Assembly: GCA_027858315.1 (NCBI GenBank)
Contig: JAQICV010000065.1
Span: 1-42,237, forward strand
Length of the DNA stretch: 42,237 bases
Direction of reading: 5' to 3'
DNA from: Candidatus Woesearchaeota archaeon
Lineage (GTDB): Archaea; Nanobdellota; Nanobdellia; Woesearchaeales; UBA583
Shown here: positions 34,204-42,108 of the stretch, piece after piece
Numbering within the stretch: position 1 is the first letter of the stretch
How the letters are laid out: each line of letters starts with the position of its first letter
Translations under genes and position numbers: made by a program
Notes under the pieces: generated by a model
What the model was told of the DNA's origin: nothing
Databases searched by the model: none
What the model saw: only the letters and a program-made list of their open reading frames with translations

Positions 34204-36168
34204 TTAATCTCTAATTTCTTTTGTCTCTCTTTCTTTTTTGATATCTTTCAAAAATTCTTTAATTGTTGTTGTGAATTCTTCGTTCTTACCATCAACAAAT
34301 TTTCTTGTTCTTACACTTACAGTTTTATTCTCAATATCTTTGTCACCTAATATTAACATGTAATTAGGTTTGTCAAATTCTCTTGCCATTGCAATTTTTT
34401 TACCAACGCCTTCATTAGAATAATCAGTTTCTACTCTGAAGTCTTCTTCTTCTAATTGAGTTTTAATTTCATCACAATAGTCTTGATGTCTGTCTGCAAC
34501 ATTAATTATTTTAACTTGAACTGGTGCAAGCCATAGAGGGAATTTTCCTGCAAAATTTTCAATTAGAATTCCTAAGAATCTTTCAAATGATCCATATATT
34601 ACTCTGTGAATCATTATAGGTCTAACTTTTTCATCTTTCTCATTAATGTAATTCATATCAAATCTTTCAGGAAGATTCATATCTAGTTGAATTGTTCCAC
34701 ATTGATGTGTTCTTCCAATTGCATCTTTTAGATGGATGTCAATTTTTGGTCCATAAAATGCTCCGTCACCAGGATTCATTTTGTATCCTTTTTTGAATTC
34801 TTCTAAAGCTATTTTTAATCCAGTTTCCGCCTTTTCCCAATTCTCATCAGTTCCAATTGAACCTTCCTCAGGCCTAGTTGATAATTCTAGATGGTAATCT
34901 AATCCAAGCATACTATATGTTTTTTCTACAAGATTTAATACTCCAAGTATTTGCTCAGTTATTTGATCTTCTCTCATGAAAATATGAGCATCATCTTGAT
35001 GAAAACATCTTACTCTGAATAATCCAGTTAATGCTCCTGATAATTCATGTCTATGAACTAATCCAACTTCTCCTGATTTTAATGGTAAGTCTTTGTATGA
35101 GTGAGATTTTGTTTTGTATACTAAGATTCCACCTGGACAATTCATTGGTTTAATTGCGTATTCAACATTGTCAATATTTGTTTCATACATGTTTTCTCTG
35201 TAATGTTCCCAGTGCCCTGAAGTTTCCCATAAGGATTTATTCAACATGATAGGAGTTTTAATAATTTCATAACTATCTTTTTTATGGATTGTTTCCCAGT
35301 AATTCATAAGTTCATTCCATAAAACCATTCCTCTGTTGTGAAAGAAAGGCATACCTGGAGCAAAGTCTGAGATTGAGTACAAATCCATTTTCTTTCCAAT
35401 GATTCTGTGGTCTCTTTTCTTTGCTTCTTCTATCATAGTATAGTATTCATCCATCTCGGACTTTTTCCAAAATGCACTTCCATAGACTCTATTTAGTTGT
35501 TTATTGTTTGCATCCGCTCTCCAGTATGCTTTTGTTACTTTCTCTAGCTTGAAGGCTTTTATTAGTCCAGTATTTGTTAAATGTGGCCCAGTACATATGT
35601 CTTCGAATTCTCCTTGTTTGTAAAATTTGAATTTTCCATCTTCTAGGTCTGCTTCACCTTTTTCATCTTCGTGCGCCTTTCCTTGAGAGATTGCCTCAAT
35701 TATTTCTTGTTTGTAGTGATTATCATAAAAGAATTTTAATGCTTCTTCTTTTGTTTTGTAGTTGATTGAGATTTCAAGTTTTTCCTTAATTATTTTTTGC
35801 ATTTCATCTTCGATTTTAGGAAGTTCTTCATCATTTAATTTTTCACAGTCAACATCATAATAAAAACCATGTTCAATTGCAGGACCTATAGTTATTTTTG
35901 CTTCAGGGTGTAGTCTTAATATTGCTTGAGCAAATACATGTCCAGTTGTGTGTCTTAGAACATCTAAACTTTCTTCAGATTTAGGTGTAATAATTTCAAG
36001 ATTAGAATTTTTAGTGATGGTAGTCGTTAAATCGGATAGTTTTCCGTCAATTTTTGCAGCTATTGCCAATCTTGCTAATCCTTCAGAGATAGATTTAGCT
36101 ATGTCTAGGACTGATATGCCCGCTTTAAATTCTTTTATGCTACCATCGCTTAAAGTAATTTTAATCAT
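34204..36168 (-). CDS. thrS: Threonyl-tRNA synthetase, bacterial-type
   Basis: 654 residues. TGS domain at residues 1-60, then the bacterial/eukaryotic N2 editing domain with HTTGH (HxxxH) near 73 and the DICTGPHL C-x3-H near 190; these remove mischarged serine. The class II core carries motif 2 (RHELSGALTGLFRVRCFHQDD) and motif 3 (GSFERFLGILIENFAGKFPLW) near 545, with the C-terminal anticodon-binding domain after 560. Most archaeal ThrRS have an unrelated DTD-like editing domain, so this copy suggests acquisition from bacteria. It shares one TATA box with mre11. Confidence 0.95.
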   Translation of the reverse strand: MIKITLSDGSIKEFKAGISVLDIAKSISEGLARLAIAAKIDGKLSDLTTTITKNSNLEIITPKSEESLDVLRHTTGHVFAQAILRLHPEAKITIGPAIEHGFYYDVDCEKLNDEELPKIEDEMQKIIKEKLEISINYKTKEEALKFFYDNHYKQEIIEAISQGKAHEDEKGEADLEDGKFKFYKQGEFEDICTGPHLTNTGLIKAFKLEKVTKAYWRADANNKQLNRVYGSAFWKKSEMDEYYTMIEEAKKRDHRIIGKKMDLYSISDFAPGMPFFHNRGMVLWNELMNYWETIHKKDSYEIIKTPIMLNKSLWETSGHWEHYRENMYETNIDNVEYAIKPMNCPGGILVYKTKSHSYKDLPLKSGEVGLVHRHELSGALTGLFRVRCFHQDDAHIFMREDQITEQILGVLNLVEKTYSMLGLDYHLELSTRPEEGSIGTDENWEKAETGLKIALEEFKKGYKMNPGDGAFYGPKIDIHLKDAIGRTHQCGTIQLDMNLPERFDMNYINEKDEKVRPIMIHRVIYGSFERFLGILIENFAGKFPLWLAPVQVKIINVADRHQDYCDEIKTQLEEEDFRVETDYSNEGVGKKIAMAREFDKPNYMLILGDKDIENKTVSVRTRKFVDGKNEEFTTTIKEFLKDIKKERETKEIRD

Positions 36169-36193
36169 AGTACTTTATATTAAAGGAGAATAT

Positions 36194-36201
36194 TTTATAA
36201 A
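36194..36201. promoter_or_regulatory. Single palindromic TATA box shared by thrS and mre11
   Basis: TTTATAAA is its own reverse complement. Its centre lies 26.5 nt from the mre11 ATG (36224) and 29.5 nt from the thrS ATG (36168), and the 55-nt gap holds no second box, so one TATA element can serve both strands. Confidence 0.65.
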
Positions 36202-36223
36202 GTTTTAGATATAAATCATAGAT

Positions 36224-37438
36224 ATGAAGTTTAAATTTGCCCACCTTGCCGATTTACATTTAGGTTCTTTTCGTGAGAAAAGACTTAATCAACTTAACTT
36301 TTTAGCCTTTAGAAAAGCAACAGATAAAATTCTTGAAGAGAAAGTAGAATTTGTTTTAATTTGTGGAGATATTTTTAATAATGCCATGCCTCCAATTGAA
36401 CTTGTAACATTAGTTGTAGAACAAATAATGAGACTTAAAAAAGAAGGAATTAGAATTTATGTTATTGGTGGAAGTCATGATTATTCTGATTCTGGAAAAA
36501 GTTTTTTAGAATTACTAGAGGCTTCAGGAGTTTTTGTTAATACTTGTAAATATGATTTAGTTGGAAAAGAAAAATATAAATTAAATCCAACTTATGATGA
36601 GAAAACTAAAACTTGTATTTATGGTATTTTAGGGAAGAGAAGAGAACTTGAAAAAGATTTATATAAAAATTTAGAGAAGATTACTTTGAAGAGTGATTAT
36701 TTTAATGTGTTTATGTTTCATTCAACTCTTAACGATTTGAAGCCTGATTTTATGAGAGCAGTCGAGGCTGAGATTAATTCTTCTTTTTTGCCAAAGGGTT
36801 TTAATTTTTATGCTGGAGGTCATGTTCATAGTGTAATTAATGCTAGTTATGATAAAGGTAAAATTTCTTATCCTGGTGCTATGTTTCCAAATAATTTTTC
36901 TGAATTAAAAAGAGAGACTCCAGGGTTTAATTTATGTGAATTTGATTCTGAAAATTTTGAATTAAAGATTAGGAGATTTGATTTAAATATTTTTGAGAAA
37001 GAGTATATTAAAATTGATGTTGATGGCTTGAATCCTATTGATGCAAAAAATAAAATTTTGGAAGATGTTGATAAATATGATTTGAATGAAAAATTAGTAT
37101 TACTTGAAATTGTTGGGATAATTGAAGGTAGAGTTTTAGATGTTAAATTAAATGAAATTGTTTCTTCAATTTATGATAAAGGTTCTTTTCAAGTGTTGAA
37201 AAATACTTACAAATTAAATAGTTGTGAAGTTGAAATTCGTGAATCTTTGGTTGGAGATAATGTTTCAGAATTGGAAGATAGAATTATTAATGAGAATTTA
37301 GAGGGAACTGAAGAATTTGAGAAAAAAGTCAAATTGATTAAGGATTTATTAATGTTTGATTTTTCTAAAAATGAAGAAGAAAAGAATGCACCCTATGAAC
37401 AAAGAGTTATAGAATTATTAGAAAAAAATTTAAATTAA
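36224..37438 (+). CDS. mre11: Mre11/SbcD-like DNA repair nuclease
   Basis: 404 residues. Calcineurin-like two-metal phosphoesterase that normally acts with Rad50 at double-strand breaks. Motifs: HLADLHLG at 7-14 (D10, H12), CGDIFNN at 47-53 (D49), GGSHDYS at 82-88, FHSTLND near 166 and AGGHVHSV near 197. In the third motif the standard GNHD reads GSHD, with Ser84 in place of the conserved Asn; H85 and D86 are kept. The C-terminal 160 residues form the capping and tail part. No rad50 follows: the next gene is on the other strand. Confidence 0.8.
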   Translation: MKFKFAHLADLHLGSFREKRLNQLNFLAFRKATDKILEEKVEFVLICGDIFNNAMPPIELVTLVVEQIMRLKKEGIRIYVIGGSHDYSDSGKSFLELLEASGVFVNTCKYDLVGKEKYKLNPTYDEKTKTCIYGILGKRRELEKDLYKNLEKITLKSDYFNVFMFHSTLNDLKPDFMRAVEAEINSSFLPKGFNFYAGGHVHSVINASYDKGKISYPGAMFPNNFSELKRETPGFNLCEFDSENFELKIRRFDLNIFEKEYIKIDVDGLNPIDAKNKILEDVDKYDLNEKLVLLEIVGIIEGRVLDVKLNEIVSSIYDKGSFQVLKNTYKLNSCEVEIRESLVGDNVSELEDRIINENLEGTEEFEKKVKLIKDLLMFDFSKNEEEKNAPYEQRVIELLEKNLN

Positions 37439-37878
37439 TTTTTTTTAGAATATTCTAGATAGTCTTCAAGTACTTGTTTATTGTCAAGAGCTAAATCTAA
37501 ACTAGGTATTACTGTTTTTGAAAACCACTTTATTGTGGAATCTTCAATTATTTGATTTTTTTTGAGATTTGCAGTGAATATTAATGATATAGAATTTTTA
37601 TTTATATGTCTTCCAATTTTATCATAATATTTTCCAGTAAATTCTATATTTTTTAGTTCTTTTGTTCCAATTTTTCTTTCTGTAACCCTAATTAAAGCAT
37701 CGTTTAGTGTTTCTTCAGGATGTACATATCCTGCGATTATTTCCCATTTCCTTTTATCTGGTTCCTTTGTTCTAATTTTTAGCAGGATTTCATCTTCTTC
37801 ATTTGTTATGATTGCATCAACAGCTAGAATTTTAGGGAATAATTCATATCCTGGTTTCTTGAAGAATTTTTTTAACAT
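37435..37878 (-). CDS. Nudix-fold protein with a degenerate Nudix box
   Basis: 147 residues. The fold is clear: KWEIIAGYVHPEETLNDALIR near 45-64 gives G50, E56 and R64 of the box. The rest, VTERKIG, lacks the canonical REUxEExGU glutamates at positions 65, 68 and 69 (Val, Arg, Lys), leaving only E67 out of register. Metal-dependent diphosphate cleavage is therefore doubtful; a binding or regulatory role is possible. Its stop overlaps the mre11 stop by 4 bp. It shares the box TTTATAAA at 37900-37907 with the next gene. Confidence 0.75.
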   Translation of the reverse strand: MLKKFFKKPGYELFPKILAVDAIITNEEDEILLKIRTKEPDKRKWEIIAGYVHPEETLNDALIRVTERKIGTKELKNIEFTGKYYDKIGRHINKNSISLIFTANLKKNQIIEDSTIKWFSKTVIPSLDLALDNKQVLEDYLEYSKKN

Positions 37879-37899
37879 GATTATATATTAAAATTAAAA

Positions 37900-37907
37900 T
37901 TTATAAA
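37900..37907. promoter_or_regulatory. Second palindromic TATA box between divergent genes
   Basis: TTTATAAA centred 25.5 nt from the Nudix ATG (37878) and 28.5 nt from the ATG at 37932; the same layout as at 36194. Confidence 0.6.
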
Positions 37908-37931
37908 CTTATTTGTATTTGTAATTTTAGA

Positions 37932-38525
37932 ATGTTGAAAAGTGAAAGGATGATTTTTGATGAAAAAAAACAAAAAGAAGTCAAAATTATTGATGCACGA
38001 GATCTTTTTAAGGAAAAGTATGGTGTTTTTCCAGTAAGAGCTTCAAGAGATTATATTTTAAATGAAGTATTACGAAATAATAATAATTTTGCTTTAATTC
38101 ACCCTGATTCTGCTATTTCTGATTTTTTAGGTAAAGATATTCCAAATGTTGAAGATTTAATAAGGTCTCAAGAAAAAGAAGTATTTTTGAATAATTTAAG
38201 ATTTAATGAAGATTTGAAAACAGAGTATAATCTTGAAATTAAAGAAGATGTAGTAGAGGATAAAAAAATTGTTGATTTGCAAAGCTTTCAAGATACAAGA
38301 GAAGTTACTTATTTAAAACCAGAGATTACAACTAAAAATTTTGCACCAGTTAATTATTCTACTCCTAATTTACCTATAAATAGGTATTCTCCTAATAATT
38401 ATGTTGGCTTGAGAGGGCTTGAGTATATGGCTTTTGAGAATAGAAGACCTTTACCTAATATGGGTAAGTATGCATATAATATTGCCTCAAAAGAATTTGA
38501 AATTAATTATCGGAGAGCTAGTTAA
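37932..38525 (+). CDS. Hypothetical protein
   Basis: 197 residues, soluble. The N-terminal half is charged alpha/beta (VKIIDARDLFKEKYGVFPVRASRDYIL), the C-terminal half is Pro/Asn/Tyr-rich and low in regular structure (FAPVNYSTPNLPINRYSPNN). No signal peptide, membrane helix or known motif. It is followed by a surface protein gene with its own TTTAAA box. Confidence 0.55.
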   Translation: MLKSERMIFDEKKQKEVKIIDARDLFKEKYGVFPVRASRDYILNEVLRNNNNFALIHPDSAISDFLGKDIPNVEDLIRSQEKEVFLNNLRFNEDLKTEYNLEIKEDVVEDKKIVDLQSFQDTREVTYLKPEITTKNFAPVNYSTPNLPINRYSPNNYVGLRGLEYMAFENRRPLPNMGKYAYNIASKEFEINYRRAS

Positions 38526-38557
38526 ATTTAAAAACTAGTAAATTAAAAATTATTATA

Positions 38558-40108
38558 ATGATTAAAAAGATATTTATTTTATTTTTGTTTTCTTTAATGA
38601 TTCAAAATATTTTCTCATTGAATCCACAAATTTTAATTGAAGAAAATTCTACTTTTATTGAACAGAGTTCAAATAAATATGAGGTTATGACTTTTGGTAA
38701 AATTACTATTTTGAATCCTTCTCTTGTTAATCAAATTTATCAGATGAGTGTTCCTTTAAATAATACAAACAAATTGACAATTAAATTAATAAATTCTTCA
38801 AATATTAGCCTTAATGAAAATCAAATTTTTAGTAATAAATTTAGTTTAAATACTAATCTTTCTTTTGAATATGAAATTTATGGAGTTTTGACACAGTTTG
38901 AATATAAATTTATTAAAGATAATTTAAGTTCTATTTTTGAATTTGAAACAATTTATGCAGATTTGAAACCTCTTAGGGACGCGAAACTTAACAAATTAGA
39001 AAGGGAAAATCAACTTACAACTAATTTTTCACGAAGAAATATTATTGTTGAAATAACTAATCCTACTGAATTTGAAGTTAATCTTAAATATTTGAGACTT
39101 TTTAAGACAGTTTCTAATGCGAGTGCAATAATTAATGATAGTATAACTCTTAGTGAAATTAAAGGAATTTATTTAGACCCTAATCAAAAATATATTTTAA
39201 ATGAGATTGATTTTATTAGTGATGATAAATTGATTTATTGGATAGAGTATGAAGTTATAACTATAAATAATATTGTTAGGGATTTGGAGTCTGTAACTAT
39301 TTCAAGACCTGGTTCAAATAGAGGTAATGATGATGAAGATGAGGATATAGATTCAGAGGATAGTGTTTTGATTGAAGAGATTGTATTTAAAAAAACAGCA
39401 TCTAGGACATCAATGGGATTAAATGATAGCATAATAATAAATTTAGAGTTTAGAAATCCTAACGAAGATATGAAAAATGTTTTATTGACTGATTTTTTGC
39501 CAGAGCAATTTATTTCAATTTCGGATTTAGTATTGGATATTGGAGATGTTGATAAAGATGAGAGTATATTGTTTGAATATTTTGCTAATTTAACTTTGCC
39601 ATTTGATTCAGATATAATTTATTTAGAACCTGCTATACTTGAGTATGATAGTAGTATATATTTATTTTCAAATTCTTTAAATATTTTTTATAATGATGAG
39701 GGTGAGATTAGAAAAATTATTGTTGAAAAAGAATTACTACCTCAAGAAAATAGTACTAAAGTTATAATTAGAATTAAAAATATTGGAAATGTAGATATTT
39801 TAGATATAATTGTGATTGAAACAAATGATGATACAGTATTTATTGATTCAGGTTTTGAAGATGTAAAATACAGGTGGGATATTCTAAATCTTAGCGTTGA
39901 TGAAGAATGGCAGGTTTCATATGAAATCCCGAAAGATATTTTTGATAGTTCTTTGCCTGAAGTTTATATTCCTGAGGATACAATTATCTATAAAACTTTA
40001 GTTTTAAATGAAATTGTTGAGAGTAATTATGATGCTCCAATTTCTCCTATGATTACAATTGTTATTGCAACAGCAGTACTTTTGTTATTAGTTGATGTGA
40101 TTTTTTAA
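38558..40108 (+). CDS. Exported surface protein with C-terminal anchor
   Basis: 516 residues. Signal peptide at 1-21 (IFILFLFSLMIQNIFS). The body is beta-rich with repeated Ig/CARDB or DUF11-like modules: phrases such as NPTEFEVNLKYL, LLTDFLPEQF and IKNIGNVDILDI are typical. An acidic linker (GNDDEDEDIDSED) lies near 255-270. A hydrophobic C-terminal helix (residues about 496-516) ends almost at the last residue, so it is membrane-anchored with the body outside. TTTAAAA is centred 28.5 nt before the ATG. Confidence 0.7.
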   Translation: MIKKIFILFLFSLMIQNIFSLNPQILIEENSTFIEQSSNKYEVMTFGKITILNPSLVNQIYQMSVPLNNTNKLTIKLINSSNISLNENQIFSNKFSLNTNLSFEYEIYGVLTQFEYKFIKDNLSSIFEFETIYADLKPLRDAKLNKLERENQLTTNFSRRNIIVEITNPTEFEVNLKYLRLFKTVSNASAIINDSITLSEIKGIYLDPNQKYILNEIDFISDDKLIYWIEYEVITINNIVRDLESVTISRPGSNRGNDDEDEDIDSEDSVLIEEIVFKKTASRTSMGLNDSIIINLEFRNPNEDMKNVLLTDFLPEQFISISDLVLDIGDVDKDESILFEYFANLTLPFDSDIIYLEPAILEYDSSIYLFSNSLNIFYNDEGEIRKIIVEKELLPQENSTKVIIRIKNIGNVDILDIIVIETNDDTVFIDSGFEDVKYRWDILNLSVDEEWQVSYEIPKDIFDSSLPEVYIPEDTIIYKTLVLNEIVESNYDAPISPMITIVIATAVLLLLVDVIF

Positions 40109-40120
40109 GAATTTTTGGTC

Positions 40121-40167
40121 GGAAGAAGAATTTTTAAATCTTGAACTGCTTTAAAAATTCTTCTTCC
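40121..40167. repeat. 18-bp perfect inverted repeat at a convergent gene junction
   Basis: GGAAGAAGAATTTTTAAA (40121-40138) and TTTAAAAATTCTTCTTCC (40150-40167) around an 11-nt loop. The right arm is the 3' end of the dph5 coding region (codons for EEEFLK), so it folds in the mRNA of both strands. It may block read-through between the convergent genes. Confidence 0.6.
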
Positions 40168-40949
40168 ATTTCGTGCATGTCTCCAGGAATTATTATACAA
40201 AGTGGTTCTTTTAATATTTCTTTTTTATCGTATTCAATTAATTCTTTAATTGTTCCATATAATATTATTTCATCCTCAAAGCCTAATCTAGAGCATATTA
40301 TTGCATCATCAATCTCATCTATTACTTGGGATTCTTTCTCTTCAATTTCTTCGTTCTCAAGCATCAATTTAGGTATATCTAGTAGAAACTGTAGCGCTTT
40401 GTTTGCTTCGAGGTATTTATCGTGTCCTTTATATGCGATATCATTTGAAGGATTTAAGTCAAGAAGAAATAATGAGTGTGCGCCAATTCTGTGATTGTCT
40501 ATAAATACTAGATATGGAGTTCTTGGCATAAATTTTTCTGAAAAGAAGGGGATTGAAGTTATTTTTCCAAATTTGTAAAATTGAAGTCCAGTTCTTGTTA
40601 TATAGTTTCCAATTGATACATTGTTGTAAACTTTTGTTTTAATATTCATGTCCTTTGCTCTTAGAAGTAAATCTGTATGAGTTGTTGCAATTAGTGGGTC
40701 GCCTAATATTAGAAGAGCAATGTCTGTTTTTTTTGCAGGTTCAAGAATCTGTTCTTCAATTTGACTCTCAATTAAGTCTCTATCTGCAATAGTTAGTTCT
40801 TTTCCTAAATATTTTGATAAGTCTTCAAATGTTGTTTGATAAAATGAAGTGTAATATTCTAGAAATACTTTTTCTGATTTTTTTATGGCTTCTAGCATTT
40901 CTGGATTGATATGCTCTTTTTTTGCGCCAATTCCAATTAAGTGTAACAT
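40134..40949 (-). CDS. dph5: Diphthine synthase
   Basis: 271 residues. Tetrapyrrole methylase-fold enzyme that trimethylates the amino-carboxypropyl histidine of elongation factor 2 on the way to diphthamide, a modification absent from bacteria. Start MLHLIGIGAKKEHINPEMLEAIKK, LEYYTSF, LLILGDPLIATTHTDLLLRA near 80-99 and YNNVSIGNYITRTGLQFYKFGK near 108-130 are the SAM-binding and substrate loops of Dph5. The start codon lies within a 14-bp direct repeat (see repeat copy B). Confidence 0.93.
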   Translation of the reverse strand: MLHLIGIGAKKEHINPEMLEAIKKSEKVFLEYYTSFYQTTFEDLSKYLGKELTIADRDLIESQIEEQILEPAKKTDIALLILGDPLIATTHTDLLLRAKDMNIKTKVYNNVSIGNYITRTGLQFYKFGKITSIPFFSEKFMPRTPYLVFIDNHRIGAHSLFLLDLNPSNDIAYKGHDKYLEANKALQFLLDIPKLMLENEEIEEKESQVIDEIDDAIICSRLGFEDEIILYGTIKELIEYDKKEILKEPLCIIIPGDMHEMEEEFLKQFKI

Positions 40950-41035
40950 TTTTCTACTAAGTGTAAAAATGGAGAAATTTTTTAAAATTTCTAGACTAAG
41001 TGATGCTATGCATTTTACTTAGTAACATTTTTCTA
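40943..41035 (-). repeat. Promoter-bearing miniature repeat, copy B, at the dph5 start
   Basis: GTAACATTTTTCTA at 40943-40956 (over the dph5 ATG) and again at 41022-41035, 79 bp apart as in copy A. Inside: AGAAATTTTTTAAAATTTCT (40973-40992, near-palindrome, TTTAAA centred 34.5 nt before the ATG). TACTAAGT (40955-40962) and ACTTAGTA (41017-41024) form inverted ends. A third GTAACATTTT is at 41092-41101, and TTTTATGTGTG is repeated at 41073 and 41098. Confidence 0.6.
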
Positions 41036-41144
41036 TATATTTGGAAGTAATTGTTGTTTTATAAGATTTGTTTTTTATGTGTGCGAGAGTAGTAACATTT
41101 TATGTGTGTTTATAAAGTGGTTTTTATTAGCTAATTTTAGATTT

Positions 41145-42026
41145 ATGGGCAAAAATAATGTTCGAGAAGTAATAGGGATTACATATAAGTTAGGTTTAGT
41201 GTTACAAAAACACTTTCCTAATTTGGGAATGGGGTATAAGGGTAGCTTATTTGATGTAGCAAAAAATTTACAAGAAAGGGTTGGAGATAAGGTTGCATTT
41301 AGAGTTGATGGTAAGTCAATAACTTATGGTGAAATTAATTTGAGCATTTTGAAAACTGGAGTTAGAAATTCGTTAGGTGGTGTTGAAGAAAATGAGTTTC
41401 ATGATGGGTATTCGGGATTATTGGGAGATTCTTATTCTGAAAAGAAAGGTAATGGTGGGATTACGACTAGAGATAGAGGTGTTGGGTGTTTTGCTATTTC
41501 GATTGAAGAAAAGAAGAAATTAGGTAAGAAGAATATTCATAAATTACATAAAATTAATGGCACTACTGTTTGGCAACCATGGGAGAGAGTTAGTTTTTTT
41601 AAATATTTTAAAGATCCAGAGTTTCAATATGGATCAAGACCAAATTATGCTTTAATTGCAGAACAATTAAATGATGAGTTTCATGAAGGATTTCCGACTC
41701 GAAGTTCAAAGTCTTTAGAGATAGAACTGCAAAGGATAAAAAATAAATTAGGTATTGAGAAGAAAAAATTGATAAATTGGAATAAGGAGTTAGTTTATTC
41801 TAGTCAAAATGATGTGATGCCACTTATTGATTTTGTTGTTTATTGTTCTAAAGCAAGTAAATTTAAACAAAAATATCGAGATGGTTTTAGAGTCAAAACT
41901 AAAATTCTTGCAAATTATTTAAATGAAAAATTTTCAAGGGAAGATTTTACTACATACAATGTTGGAAAAGCTTTGAAAAGATATGATTCTACTTCAGAGA
42001 ATTTAGAAGAAAGGATTGCTTCATAA
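41145..42026 (+). CDS. Putative DNA-binding protein with SANT/HTH-like segments
   Basis: 293 residues from the ATG at 41145; an earlier ATG at 41079 falls in the repeat region. The product is basic. Residues 164-203 (YGSRPNYALIAEQLNDEF ... SLEIELQRIK) have the spacing of SANT/Myb-like helix-turn-helix repeats, and residues 255-285 (VKTKILANYLNEKFSREDF, VGKALKRY) look like a second copy. The N-terminal half is alpha/beta with no known motif. DNA binding is inferred from this pattern. TTTATAAA (41109-41116) is 32.5 nt upstream. Confidence 0.55.
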   Translation: MGKNNVREVIGITYKLGLVLQKHFPNLGMGYKGSLFDVAKNLQERVGDKVAFRVDGKSITYGEINLSILKTGVRNSLGGVEENEFHDGYSGLLGDSYSEKKGNGGITTRDRGVGCFAISIEEKKKLGKKNIHKLHKINGTTVWQPWERVSFFKYFKDPEFQYGSRPNYALIAEQLNDEFHEGFPTRSSKSLEIELQRIKNKLGIEKKKLINWNKELVYSSQNDVMPLIDFVVYCSKASKFKQKYRDGFRVKTKILANYLNEKFSREDFTTYNVGKALKRYDSTSENLEERIAS

Positions 42027-42058
42027 TTTTTCAGATTTATTTATTAGAATTTTTATAA

Positions 42059-42108
42059 CGGCAGAACTGGGATTTGAACCCAGAATTCCATAGGAACTAG
42101 ATTTCAAG
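42059..42108 (-). tRNA. 3' half of a type II (serine-like) tRNA; 5' half absent
   Basis: Reading the minus strand: a possible anticodon loop CTTGAAA (42102-42108) with TGA at 42104-42106; a 3' anticodon stem TCTAG; a 13-nt variable arm (TTCC-TAT-GGAA stem); T arm CTGGG-TTCAAAT-CCCAG; acceptor 3' strand TTCTGCC; discriminator G. G73, long variable arm and UGA anticodon agree with tRNA-Ser. No GGCAGAA acceptor 5' strand or D arm is present up to the window edge. The amino-acid identity and the exact half boundary are inferences. Confidence 0.65.
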
